From contig NZ_CP026121.1 of assembly GCF_003330845.1 (NCBI RefSeq), positions 1,841,501 to 1,905,500 of the forward strand: 64,000 nt of DNA. The letters are read 5' to 3'. Below the pieces are notes generated by a model. That model made no database searches. It saw only the letters and a list, made by a program, of their open reading frames with translations, and had not been told where the DNA came from. A program made the position numbers and the translations under genes. Below, piece by piece: positions 1 through 7,805 of the stretch. Source of the DNA: Streptomyces sp. Go-475. GTDB taxonomy: Bacteria > Actinomycetota > Actinomycetes > Streptomycetales > Streptomycetaceae. The first letter of the stretch is position 1. Each line of letters starts with the position of its first letter.

Positions 1-784
1 GGTCGACGCTGTCCGCGCTCATCAGGGTGTTCAGGCCGACCGGGATGGTCTGCTTGTCCTGGTTGTTGAGGAACATCAGGGCGAACAGGAAGTGGTTCCA
101 GGAGTGGACGAAGGCGAAGGAGCCGACGGCGATCAGGCCGGGCCGCAGCAGCGGCAGCACGACGATCCGGAAGGCCGTCATACGGTTGCAGCCGTCCACC
201 CAGGCCGCCTCCTCCAGGGAGTACGGCACGTTCTTGATGAAGTTGCTGATCAGGATCATCGACAGCGGCAGCTGGAAGACCGTCTCGGCGAGGATGACAC
301 TGCCGAGGCTGTTGATCATCTGGAGTTCGGCGAAGATCTCGAACAGCGGGACCAGCAGCAGCGCGCCCGGCACGAACTGGGAGCACAGCAGCCCGAGCAT
401 GAACGCCCGCTTGATCTTGAAGTCGAACCGGGCGAGGGCGTAGCCGCCGGCCAGGGCGACGAGGGTCGTCATGACCAGGGTGGCGACGCCGACGAGCACG
501 CTGTTGGTGAAGTAGGTGCCGAAGCTGCGCTCCGTCCACACCTTCTCGAAGTGGTCGAAGGTCATCGGCCAGGGCACCAGCGACGTCGAGCCGGCCGGGC
601 GCAGGGCGAACAGCAGGATCCAGTAGAAGGGGATGAGGGTGAAGACCAGGTAGATCCCCAGGGGCAGGTAGATCTGCCAGCGGGGCGCCTCGTCCCAGGC
701 CCGGTCGCGCTTCGCCGGACGCGGCGGTTCGGGGACGGCGTCCACGGGTGCGGGCACCGTCTTGGTCGCTTCCTTGACGCTCAC
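1..784 (-). CDS. Carbohydrate ABC transporter permease (MalG-type), 3' end outside window
   Basis: Inner-membrane permease subunit of a binding-protein-dependent sugar importer. About 261 residues are visible and the C-terminus runs off the left edge. After a charged N-terminal tail, hydrophobic segments are followed by an EAA loop reading EEAAWVDGCNRMTAFRIVVL, the contact site for the ATPase. The GTG start at 784 overlaps the TGA of the upstream permease (GTGA), so the two are translationally coupled. No ATPase or binding protein is visible nearby; they may lie beyond the edge, and Streptomyces sugar importers commonly share the ATPase MsiK. The substrate is not readable from sequence, but the adjacent sugar-acid genes suggest an aldonate, oligosaccharide or related compound. 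Confidence 0.9.
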   Translation of the reverse strand, partial: MSVKEATKTVPAPVDAVPEPPRPAKRDRAWDEAPRWQIYLPLGIYLVFTLIPFYWILLFALRPAGSTSLVPWPMTFDHFEKVWTERSFGTYFTNSVLVGVATLVMTTLVALAGGYALARFDFKIKRAFMLGLLCSQFVPGALLLVPLFEIFAELQMINSLGSVILAETVFQLPLSMILISNFIKNVPYSLEEAAWVDGCNRMTAFRIVVLPLLRPGLIAVGSFAFVHSWNHFLFALMFLNNQDKQTIPVGLNTLMSADSVD

Positions 785-1716
785 TTGCTCTCGCCTCCGA
801 ACTTGCTCAGCCGCAGGTAGACCATCGAGCAGAAGAGCAGGATCACGAACGCCACCGTGGTCAGGGCCGACGCGTAGCCGAAGTTGTGAGCGTCGACGGA
901 TGTGTTGGCGATGTACAGCGGCAGTGTGGTCGTCTCGCCCGCGGGGCCGCCGCCGGTCAGGGTGTAGAGCAGGTCGACGTTGTTGAACTCCCACACCGCG
1001 CGCAGCAGCGTGGACAGGATGATGGCGTCCTTCAGGTGCGGCAGCGTGATGTGCCAGAACTGCTTGATGCGGCTGGCGCCGTCGACCTCGGCGGCCTCGT
1101 AGAGGTCCTTGGAGACGGACTGGAGGTCGGCGAGGATGAGGATCGCGAAGAACGGCACGCCGCGCCACAGGTCGGCCACGATCGCCGCCGGGAAGACGGT
1201 GGAGGTGTCCGAGAGCCAGCTGGTGCCGTAGGAGCCGATGCCGATGTCCGCGAGGTAACGGGTGATGCCCGTCTGGGAGTTGTAGAGCAGCACCCAGATC
1301 GCGGAGGTGAGCACGCCGGAGACGGCCCACGGGGAGAAGACCAGGGCGCGGCCCAGGCCCCGGCCCACGAAGGTCTGGTTGACGATGAGGGCCAGCGCCA
1401 GACCGAACAGCAGCTGGAGTCCGACCTCGACGAAGACCCACTTGGCGCTGAAGACCAGGGTGTCCCAGAAGACGGGGTCCTCGGTGAAGGCGTGGACGAA
1501 GTTGTCGAAGCCCGCGAATCCGTTCCGCCAGGGCTTGGTGGGGTTGTAGTTCTGCAGGCTGTAGTAGAAGACGCTGATGACGGGGTAGGCGATGAAGCCC
1601 AGCATGAGCAGGGCGGCCGGGGCGATCAGCAGGTAGGGGAGCCTGCGCGGGGTGGCGGAGGCACGGCGCCGCCGGGGTGGCGCGGGCGGTTTCGCCACGG
1701 CTGCGGCTTGGGCCAT
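781..1716 (-). CDS. Carbohydrate ABC transporter permease (MalF-type)
   Basis: 311-residue membrane permease, partner of the downstream MalG-type subunit. A basic, Pro/Arg-rich N-terminus precedes TM1 (LPYLLIAPAALLMLGFIAYP) and further TM segments. The EAA loop YEAAEVDGASRIKQFWHITL lies at about residues 205-225. I chose the ATG at 1716 because GGAGA sits 8 nt upstream; the open frame continues further 5' but has no protein-like sequence there. It is the first gene of the permease operon, about 45 bp downstream of a LacI-type palindrome. The family is certain; the substrate is unknown. Confidence 0.92.
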   Translation of the reverse strand: MAQAAAVAKPPAPPRRRRASATPRRLPYLLIAPAALLMLGFIAYPVISVFYYSLQNYNPTKPWRNGFAGFDNFVHAFTEDPVFWDTLVFSAKWVFVEVGLQLLFGLALALIVNQTFVGRGLGRALVFSPWAVSGVLTSAIWVLLYNSQTGITRYLADIGIGSYGTSWLSDTSTVFPAAIVADLWRGVPFFAILILADLQSVSKDLYEAAEVDGASRIKQFWHITLPHLKDAIILSTLLRAVWEFNNVDLLYTLTGGGPAGETTTLPLYIANTSVDAHNFGYASALTTVAFVILLFCSMVYLRLSKFGGESK

Positions 1717-1758
1717 GACAGGGTCTCCGATCTCGGTACGGCTTGCGTTCGTGGTGCG

Positions 1759-1770
1759 GAAAGCGCTTTC
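1759..1770. promoter_or_regulatory. LacI-family operator upstream of the ABC permease operon
   Basis: Perfect 12-bp palindrome GAAAGCGCTTTC in the gap between the permease start (1716) and the end of the dehydratase gene (1887). It matches the central-CG operator typical of LacI/GalR-family sugar regulators in actinomycetes. It implies that the permease operon has its own promoter and control, separate from the GntR-led operon upstream. No LacI gene is adjacent; one lies at 26632-27678, but any link between them is speculative. Confidence 0.65.
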
Positions 1771-1812
1771 TCGCGGTGCGTGAGTGCCTCTCGGGGTTGC
1801 GTGGCGACTGCG

Positions 1813-1880
1813 GGCTCGCTGTGGCTTGTCGCGCCACGCGGCGGAGCCGCATATCGATACAGCCCCGCACCCCTGAGTGG
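1813..1880 (-). repeat. Dispersed Streptomyces intergenic repeat, copy 1
   Basis: Read on the minus strand, this stretch begins CTCAGGGGTGCGGGGCTG, continues through a GCGGCTCCGCCGC hairpin and then GCGCGACAAGCCAC. The same skeleton (CAGGGGCGC.GGGAAC..CGCGAC.AGCCACGAC) recurs at 15578-15624 and 33012-33060. It always lies in an intergenic position. Such elements are widespread in Streptomyces genomes; their function is unknown. Confidence 0.6.
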
Positions 1881-1886
1881 GTCCGA

Positions 1887-3617
1887 TCAGCTTGCGTAGG
1901 GATCCGGGGCCTTGCCCGGCCTTGCCAAGAACTCGAAGTCGCAGCCTGTGTCCGCCTGCGTGATCTGCTCGTTGTAGAGCGCGCCGTAGCCGCGCTCGTA
2001 CCGGGTGGGCGGCGGTGTCCACTCCGCCCTCCGGCGCTCCAGCTCCTCTTGTGCCACGTTGAGTTGGAGGAGCCTGGCCTCGACGTCGAGGGTGATCGAG
2101 TCACCGGTGCGGACCAGGGCCAGCGGCCCGCCGACGTACGACTCGGGCGCGATGTGCAGCGCGCACGCGCCGTAGCTGGTGCCGCTCATCCGGGCGTCGG
2201 AGATCCGGACCATGTCCCGTACGCCCTGTTTCAGCAGGCGGTCGGGGATCGGCAGCATGCCGTACTCGGGCATGCCCGGCCCGCCCTTCGGCCCGGCGTT
2301 GCGCAGCACCAGCACGCTGTCGGCGGTGATGTCCAGGCCGGGGTCGTTGATCGTGCGCTGCATGGTCTTGTAGTCGTCGAAGACGACCGCGGGACCGGTG
2401 TGCTTGAGCAGGTGCTGCTCGGCGGCGATGTGCTTGATGACGGCGCCGTCGGGGCAGAGGTTGCCGCGCAGCACGGCGACCCCGCCCTCGTCGGCGACCG
2501 GGTTCTCGCGGGTGCGGATCACGTCGTCGTTGTGGACGACGGCGCCCTCGATCTGTTCCCGCAGCGTGCCGTTGACGGTCGGCCGGTCCAGGTGCAGCAG
2601 GTCGGTGATCCGCGAGAGGAACGCGGGCAGGCCCCCGGCGAAGTAGAAGTCCTCCATGAGGTACGTCTGTCCGCCGGGCCGGACGTTGGCGAGGACCGGC
2701 ACGGTGCGGGCGATGCGGTCGAAGTCGTCGAGGGTGAGGTCGACCCGGCAGCGCCCGGCCATGGCGATCAGGTGGATGACGGCGTTGGTGGAGCCGCCGA
2801 GCCCGAGCACCGTGGTGACGGCGTCCTCGAAGGCCTCGCGGGTGAGGATCCGGGACGGCTTGAGCGCGGTCCAGGCGAGTTCCACGGCACGGCGCCCGGA
2901 GGCGGCGGCCATCCGCTCGTGCCCGGAGTCGACGGCCGGGATCGAGGAGGCGCCCGGCAGCGTCATGCCGAGGGCCTCCGCCGCCGCGGTCATGGTCGAC
3001 GCGGTTCCCATGGTCATGCAGTGACCGGGCGACCGGGCCAATCCGCCCTGCAGCTCGCGCAGTTCGCAGTCGGTCAGGTTGCCCGCGCGGTGCTCGTCCC
3101 AGTACTTCCACATGTCGGTGCCGGAGCCGAGGGTCTCACCGCGCCAGTGGCCCGGCAGCATCGGCCCCGCGGGCACGAAGAGCGCCGGCACGTCGGCCGA
3201 GGCCGCGCCCATGAGCAGCGCGGGCGTCGACTTGTCGCAGCCGCCGAGCAGCACGGCCGCGTCGACCGGGTACGACCGCAGCAGCTCCTCCGTCTCCATG
3301 GAGAGGAGGTTGCGGTAGAGCATGGGGGTCGGCTTCTGGTACGTCTCGGAGAGCGTGGCGACCGGGAACTCCAGCGGGAAACCCCCGGCCTGCCACACGC
3401 CCCGCTTGACCGCCTCGGCGCGCTCGCGCAGATGGACGTGGCAGGGGTTGATGTCGGACCAGGTGTTCAGCACGGCGATCACCGGGCGGCCCTGGTACTC
3501 CTCCGCCTCGTAACCGAGCTGCCGCATCCGGGCGTTGTGCGACCAGGTGCGCAGTTGGCCCTCGACGCCGTACCACTGGTGGCTCCGGAGCTCCTCGGGG
3601 CGCAGCCGGCCGGTCAT
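1887..3617 (-). CDS. IlvD/EDD-family sugar-acid dehydratase
   Basis: 576-residue [2Fe-2S] dehydratase. Members of this length close to L-arabinonate/D-xylonate dehydratase convert an aldonate to its 2-keto-3-deoxy derivative. The three expected cluster cysteines are visible in DINPCHVHL, LLGGCDKS and SPGHCMTMG; the Lys of GGCDK is the residue carbamylated in this family to bind Mg. Branched-chain IlvD is unlikely because the neighbours are a sugar-acid DapA-fold lyase, a GntR regulator and sugar permeases. The ATG at 3617 overlaps the stop of the upstream lyase (ATGA). Exact substrate (arabonate, xylonate, gluconate or galactonate) cannot be decided. Confidence 0.88.
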   Translation of the reverse strand: MTGRLRPEELRSHQWYGVEGQLRTWSHNARMRQLGYEAEEYQGRPVIAVLNTWSDINPCHVHLRERAEAVKRGVWQAGGFPLEFPVATLSETYQKPTPMLYRNLLSMETEELLRSYPVDAAVLLGGCDKSTPALLMGAASADVPALFVPAGPMLPGHWRGETLGSGTDMWKYWDEHRAGNLTDCELRELQGGLARSPGHCMTMGTASTMTAAAEALGMTLPGASSIPAVDSGHERMAAASGRRAVELAWTALKPSRILTREAFEDAVTTVLGLGGSTNAVIHLIAMAGRCRVDLTLDDFDRIARTVPVLANVRPGGQTYLMEDFYFAGGLPAFLSRITDLLHLDRPTVNGTLREQIEGAVVHNDDVIRTRENPVADEGGVAVLRGNLCPDGAVIKHIAAEQHLLKHTGPAVVFDDYKTMQRTINDPGLDITADSVLVLRNAGPKGGPGMPEYGMLPIPDRLLKQGVRDMVRISDARMSGTSYGACALHIAPESYVGGPLALVRTGDSITLDVEARLLQLNVAQEELERRRAEWTPPPTRYERGYGALYNEQITQADTGCDFEFLARPGKAPDPYAS

Positions 3618-4525
3618 ATCGACCACCCCGCGGCGATCGCGGCGACCTCGGCGCGTTCGTCCTCGCGGAGCGTCCGGCTCGGCGGGCGGACGTCGCGGCG
3701 GCACAGGCCGAGGGAGGCGAGGGCCTCCTTGACGACGGTGACGTTGTTGGCGGAGCCGTTGGCCGCGCGCAGTTCCTCGAAGCGGCGGATCTGCTCCCAG
3801 ACCTTCATGGCGGCCGGGTAGTCGCCGGAGCGCAGCGCCTCGATCATGTTCAGGGAGACGGCCGGGGCGACGTTCACCAGCCCGGAGGTGAAGCCGGTGG
3901 CGCCCGCGGAGAAGTAGGAGGGGGCGTAGGGCTCGGCGAGTCCCGCGACCCACACGAACCGTTCCAGTCCGGCGTCCCGGGCGAAGGCGGCGAACCTGGC
4001 GGCGTCCGGCACGGCGTACTTCACGCCGATGACGTTCGGGCAGGCGTCGGCGAGTTCGGCGAGGCGGGCCCCGGTGAGCTGCGCGTTGCGGATGTACGGC
4101 ACGACGCCCAGCTCGGGCACGGCCTCGGCGACGGCGCGGTGGTAGTCGACCCAGCCGGCCTGGGAGACGTAGGGGTGGACGGGCTGGTGGACCATCACCA
4201 TCTGGGCGCCGAGCTCACGGGCGTGCCGGGCGGAGGCGACGGCGGTCGGGATGTCGTGCCCGACGCCCACGAGGATCGTGGCCCGCTCCCCCGCTTCGTC
4301 GATCGTCACCTCGGTGACGAGACGGCGCTCTTCGGGGGTGAGGGCGTAGAACTCGCCGGTGTTGCCGTTCGGGGTGAGGGTGGTGATGCCGCCGTCGAGC
4401 AGACGGCGCAGCAGGGCCCGGTAGGTGTCCTGCTCGACGGAGCCGTCCTCGGCGAACGGGGTCACCGGGATCGCCACCACGTCGGCCAGGGCCGCCCGTT
4501 GGGTCTCGAACGCCACGCTGCTCAT
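3614..4525 (-). CDS. DapA-superfamily lyase/dehydratase acting on 2-keto-3-deoxy sugar acid
   Basis: 303-residue Schiff-base TIM barrel. Seen are the phosphate/carboxylate-loop equivalent NGNTGEFYALTPEER, the tyrosine in VVPYIRNA and the Schiff-base lysine in IGVKYAVPD. The NTGEF rather than TTGES motif and the gene neighbourhood argue against lysine biosynthesis, which is covered by dapA at 39808. It would act after the IlvD/EDD dehydratase, either as a 2-keto-3-deoxy-aldonate aldolase or as a dehydratase. Both ends overlap neighbours by 4 bp (ATGA), giving a coupled GntR-lyase-dehydratase operon. Confidence 0.87.
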   Translation of the reverse strand: MSSVAFETQRAALADVVAIPVTPFAEDGSVEQDTYRALLRRLLDGGITTLTPNGNTGEFYALTPEERRLVTEVTIDEAGERATILVGVGHDIPTAVASARHARELGAQMVMVHQPVHPYVSQAGWVDYHRAVAEAVPELGVVPYIRNAQLTGARLAELADACPNVIGVKYAVPDAARFAAFARDAGLERFVWVAGLAEPYAPSYFSAGATGFTSGLVNVAPAVSLNMIEALRSGDYPAAMKVWEQIRRFEELRAANGSANNVTVVKEALASLGLCRRDVRPPSRTLREDERAEVAAIAAGWSI

Positions 4526-5181
4526 TCCTGACCTTCCTGTTCCAGTGCTGCCTGGGGGAAAGCGCGCTGCACGAAGGACGCGATGTGGGCGTGGAGCGCG
4601 CGGGCCGCGCCGTCGGCGTCGCCGTCGAGGGCGAGCCGGAGGATCTCGCGGTGCTCGCCGGCCTCCCGCTCCCAGGAGGGCGAGGCGGCCCACGCGACGG
4701 CGGAGACCAGGGCGGCCTGGTCGCGGACCTCGTCGAGCATCCGGCCGAGCAGCGGGTTGCCGCAGGGCAGGTACAGGGCGCGGTGGAACTCCCGGTTGGC
4801 GAGGGAGCGTTCGGCGGTGTCGGTGGCGACGTCGGCCCGGGTCAGCGCGTCCCGCGCGGCGTCCAGGGAGGCGCCGCGCTGCACGGCCCGCTTCAGGGCC
4901 TCGGGCTCCAGCAGCAGTCGCACGTCGTAGACCTCGCGCGCCATGTCCGCGTCCACCATGCGCACCGTGACGCCCTTGTACTGGCTCATCACGACCAGCC
5001 CGGTCCCGGCGAGGGTCTTGAGCGCCTCGCGCACCGGGGTCTTCGACACCCCGAACTGCGCGGCGAGCTCGGTCTCGACCAGCGCCTGCCCGGGGGTCAG
5101 CTGCCCGGTGAGGATGCGGTGTTTGATCCCTTCCAGCACGTACTGCGTGCGGGAGGGGATCGGTGTGGGCACAGAGGTCAT
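4522..5181 (-). CDS. GntR-family (FadR/FCD) transcriptional regulator
   Basis: 219-residue regulator. The N-terminal winged helix (about residues 12-75) contains LVETELAAQFGVSKTPVREALKTLAGTGLV, the standard GntR recognition region. The all-alpha FCD effector domain follows, with the metal-binding pattern REFHRALY and, later, GEHREI. It is the first gene of the sugar-acid operon and its stop overlaps the lyase start, so it probably autoregulates and responds to a sugar acid or keto-acid. The ATG at 5181 is followed upstream by a repeat-rich promoter region. Confidence 0.92.
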   Translation of the reverse strand: MTSVPTPIPSRTQYVLEGIKHRILTGQLTPGQALVETELAAQFGVSKTPVREALKTLAGTGLVVMSQYKGVTVRMVDADMAREVYDVRLLLEPEALKRAVQRGASLDAARDALTRADVATDTAERSLANREFHRALYLPCGNPLLGRMLDEVRDQAALVSAVAWAASPSWEREAGEHREILRLALDGDADGAARALHAHIASFVQRAFPQAALEQEGQE

Positions 5182-5190
5182 GCGCGCCTC

Positions 5191-5270
5191 TCGGATCTCG
5201 CGATCTCGGTGGATCGCGTATCGGATCTCGCGTATCGCGTCTCATATATGACGTACGAAGTACGACGCGA
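5191..5270. promoter_or_regulatory. Repeat-rich control region of the GntR operon
   Basis: The region ahead of the GntR start holds a direct repeat TCGGATCTCGCG at 5191-5202 and 5221-5232, separated by ATCGCGTATC-like words. It is followed by the symmetric words CATATATG (5243-5250) and CGTACGAAGTACG (5252-5264). It is a plausible promoter and operator zone for GntR autoregulation, but no single operator can be assigned by eye. Confidence 0.4.
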
Positions 5271-5332
5271 TGACGGTAGGAGGGCGCGTTTGTTTCGTCA
5301 ATGCTTCTGACGCAAGAAGCAGCAATCGCTTT

Positions 5333-5944
5333 CTACGACCTGGGCTTCCACCCCGGATCCCGCCCGCTCAGCCCCACGGACCGGTCCAGCAGCGACGCAT
5401 CGGGACCCACCGGGACCACAGGCCCGAAGATCTCGCCCCGGCTCGGGTCGTCGACGCTCGCGGCGAGGAAGTCGTGGCAGACCTGGAGCGCCACCGGGTC
5501 GGGGGCGTACTCCTGGCCGGTCGCGCGGGCCAGGTCCCAGCCGTGGATCACCAGCTCGTCGGTGGCGACGAGCCCGGCGACCTCGCCCGGCAGGTCGACG
5601 CCCCCGGCCCGGGTCATGCCGGTCCACGCGGCCGGGTCGCGCCAGGCGTCGGCCAGCTCGGTCAGGATCTTGGGCAGTTCCTCGCGCCAGCCCGGCCCGA
5701 TGTCCGGGAGCGTGGAGCCCGGGCTGGTGTCGGTCGTGGCGCCGAGGTCCTTGCGGCCGGCGTCGCGGAAGGCGGCGGACAGTCCCGCCAGGTGGCCGAG
5801 CAGGTGGCGCACCGCGTACTCGGGGCAGGGAGTCGTCTCGGCCAGTTGCTCGTCGCCGACACCGACCACCAGCTGCGCCAGGGCCTCCGTCTGGGGTCCG
5901 AGGTCGAGGGTCGGGCCGGTCGTGCCTGGAGTGCTGTCGGTCAT
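5333..5944 (-). CDS. TIGR03086-family (DinB-fold, mycothiol-dependent type) protein
   Basis: 203-residue protein of the maleylpyruvate isomerase/DinB superfamily. It shows the N-terminal TPCPEYAVRHLLGHLAGL motif, whose histidine is a metal ligand in DinB-fold proteins, and the C-terminal DELVIHGWDLARATGQ motif characteristic of TIGR03086. Members are predicted mycothiol-dependent or metal-binding enzymes; the substrate is unknown. It is monocistronic, ending near the repeat-rich GntR control region. Confidence 0.85.
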   Translation of the reverse strand: MTDSTPGTTGPTLDLGPQTEALAQLVVGVGDEQLAETTPCPEYAVRHLLGHLAGLSAAFRDAGRKDLGATTDTSPGSTLPDIGPGWREELPKILTELADAWRDPAAWTGMTRAGGVDLPGEVAGLVATDELVIHGWDLARATGQEYAPDPVALQVCHDFLAASVDDPSRGEIFGPVVPVGPDASLLDRSVGLSGRDPGWKPRS

Positions 5945-6185
5945 GGGGCTGCTCCTCCGTGTGTCATCCGGAAGGTAGACCGCGACCGACCGCAGAACTC
6001 ATCGCCCACTCGACGTTTCCCCGCTCTCCGTCTACGGCCCCGCGTCGCACGGGCCGGCCGGTGCGACGGGCGTGCCGCGACGGCCCACCGGCCGGGATGA
6101 CGCCCCCCGACGGCCCGGGCGAGACGTGCGTCGCCCCGGCCATCGGAGGCCGGGTGCTCGTCGGCGCTGCCTGCCCGGACGTCCC

Positions 6186-7484
6186 TCAGCGGTAGCGGAC
6201 GACGTGCAACCGGTGGACTCCCGTCGGGTCCAGGACGGCCGGCTCGCCCGACGCGCCGTCGACCAGGACGACGCCGTCCTCCAGGCGGAGCGCGTTCACC
6301 AGCTGGCCGACGGCCTCGCGGCCCCGGCCGTCCGTACGGCGAGCCCAGATCAGGGCGCGGGCCGCGACGGGCAGTGCGGAAGCCGCCTCGACCGCCGCCG
6401 CCCAGTCCTGGTGCTCGGACACGGACAGCACGGGACCGAGGTCGGCGAGCGTCGATCGGAACCAGGCGGCGCGGGCGGGAGGCGGTGGCTTCGGGAGGTC
6501 CGCCCCTCCGAGGGTGCCGCCCGCGTCCCAGCGGGCGAGCCAGCCCCACGGGTCGGTGTTGGGCAGGCCGAAGGGCGCGGTCTCGTCCTTCGGGACCACG
6601 ACCGTCGCGTCGAGCATGCAGTCCTGCCAGTGACCTTCGCGCAGGAAACGGCTCGTGTTGCAGGAGAAGACCCAGCCGCGCGTGGTCTCGTCCTGCGCGG
6701 TCGGGGCGTGCAGTTCCACTTCGCCGCGATAGGCGTCCTGAAGCCAACGGCGTGCTTTGTCGACCGCGGAGGCGAAGTCGGGTGCCGCGTGCTCCCACGG
6801 GTCGGGGCGCGGCGTGAACGCGCCGGGCAGCGCGCGGAGCAGCACGAGCTCACGGACCAGGGACGAGTCGAGGCGGGCCAGGGAGGAGGTCAGCGCGTCG
6901 AGGAGAACCACTTGTCCCTTGTGGTTGTGCGCGTAGAGCAGGTTGCCGGTCGCCTCGTGGCCACCGACCTCCCGGCGGACCCAGACCAGGCCACGGGTGT
7001 CCGGCCCCGTCTCCGAGACCGCCCGGACCACGTCGTCCCAACCCCCGGCCCCGACGCGCGTGAACTCGGGGAAATAGCGCCGCGTCAGCCGTTCCCACCA
7101 GCCGGGCGCCTCGTCCGACGGCTGCCAGGGCAGGGGCGTGGAGGGGGCGCCGTTGATCGTGGAGTGCAGAGTCACGACACATCCGCGGATGTTGATCCGA
7201 CGGGGCTGCGTCTCGACCCGGCGAGCCGCGTCTTCCGGTGCCACGGGTTCCAGGTCCGCGAGTGGGGCGCTGGGCGCCGGGTGGAACGGGGTCCCGCCGT
7301 CCTTGGGGACGACGACCGACGCGGCCATCATCGGCGTCTCCGGAAACCCCGGCTGCGACAGCGGTCGGCAGGCCATCAGCCATGCGGCCGCCGTTTCGTG
7401 CACGGGGTGCCCGACGGCCAGCCGCACGAGGCCGCCGTAGGTGGCGTTCAGCCAGGCGGTTGCCCTCTGGTCGGGACTCGACAT
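6186..7484 (-). CDS. Duplicated YrhB-like / inactive papain-fold-like protein (putative immunity)
   Basis: 432-residue protein with two similar halves. Each half has a YrhB-like segment ending in a VVVPKD motif (about residues 1-65 and 225-320) and then a module resembling the tail of a papain-fold toxin: GLVWVRREV..NLLYAHNHKGQVVLLDALTSSLARL and ALIWARRTD..QLVNALRLEDGVVLVDGASGEPAVL. The toxin at 7806-9554 ends the same way (HVFNAVNTKHGVVFLDGQSG). Neither half has an evident catalytic Cys with the His in register, so the papain-like parts look inactive. It lies 3 bp downstream of a single-domain YrhB gene. My inference is a composite immunity or decoy protein; this is unproven. Confidence 0.6.
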   Translation of the reverse strand: MSSPDQRATAWLNATYGGLVRLAVGHPVHETAAAWLMACRPLSQPGFPETPMMAASVVVPKDGGTPFHPAPSAPLADLEPVAPEDAARRVETQPRRINIRGCVVTLHSTINGAPSTPLPWQPSDEAPGWWERLTRRYFPEFTRVGAGGWDDVVRAVSETGPDTRGLVWVRREVGGHEATGNLLYAHNHKGQVVLLDALTSSLARLDSSLVRELVLLRALPGAFTPRPDPWEHAAPDFASAVDKARRWLQDAYRGEVELHAPTAQDETTRGWVFSCNTSRFLREGHWQDCMLDATVVVPKDETAPFGLPNTDPWGWLARWDAGGTLGGADLPKPPPPARAAWFRSTLADLGPVLSVSEHQDWAAAVEAASALPVAARALIWARRTDGRGREAVGQLVNALRLEDGVVLVDGASGEPAVLDPTGVHRLHVVRYR

Positions 7485-7487
7485 CCC

Positions 7488-7805
7488 TCAGTGCCCCCTC
7501 TTCGGCGGCCATCCATGGGGCCATTCACCCGTCGCGCGGAGTTCCATGTACTTGTCCGCCGGAAGGTAGGTCGGGGAGAAGTGCGGATCGGTGCCGTCGT
7601 GCGGTACCACGATGAGCGACGTGAACGGAGCCTGCGTGGGGTCGCCCGTGTCGATGTGTTCCTTGAAATCGAAGCGCACGGTCCAGCCGTAAGGGAACCG
7701 GATCGCTGTTTCCGGCAGCATCACTACAGAATCGGGCTTCTCAGGGAAAGCCTTGGTTTTCAGGTATTCGGCGGCCGCCGCCACGGCCTCGTCACGACTC
7801 AGCAC
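7488..7805 (-). CDS. YrhB-domain immunity protein
   Basis: 105-residue protein. The pattern MLSRDEAVAAAAEYLKTKAFP..VVMLPETAIRFPYGWTVRFDF.....SLIVVPHDGTDPHFSPTYLP is typical of YrhB-domain proteins, which occur as immunity genes next to polymorphic toxins in Actinobacteria. It starts immediately after the stop of the toxin gene, the usual position for a cognate immunity gene. It probably binds and neutralises the papain-fold domain of the neighbouring toxin. Confidence 0.75.
   Translation of the reverse strand: MLSRDEAVAAAAEYLKTKAFPEKPDSVVMLPETAIRFPYGWTVRFDFKEHIDTGDPTQAPFTSLIVVPHDGTDPHFSPTYLPADKYMELRATGEWPHGWPPKRGH

Noticed and set aside
1887..3617. Assignment of this gene as biosynthetic ilvD
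   Set aside because: Neighbouring GntR, DapA-fold lyase and sugar permeases and the motif variants favour a sugar-acid dehydratase.
1743..3821. Long plus-strand open frame of 692 codons opposite the dehydratase gene
   Set aside because: Antisense shadow of the high-GC third positions of the IlvD-type gene; its translation is Val/Gly/Arg/Gln-rich with no recognisable motif.
3614..4525. Assignment of this gene as dapA
   Set aside because: Loop motif is NTGEF, context is catabolic, and a better dapA with TTGES exists at 39808-40752.
5310..5340. GCAATCGCTTTC near 5325 as a second LacI operator
   Set aside because: Only one half matches GAAAGCGCTTTC and it lies at the 3' end of the TIGR03086 gene.
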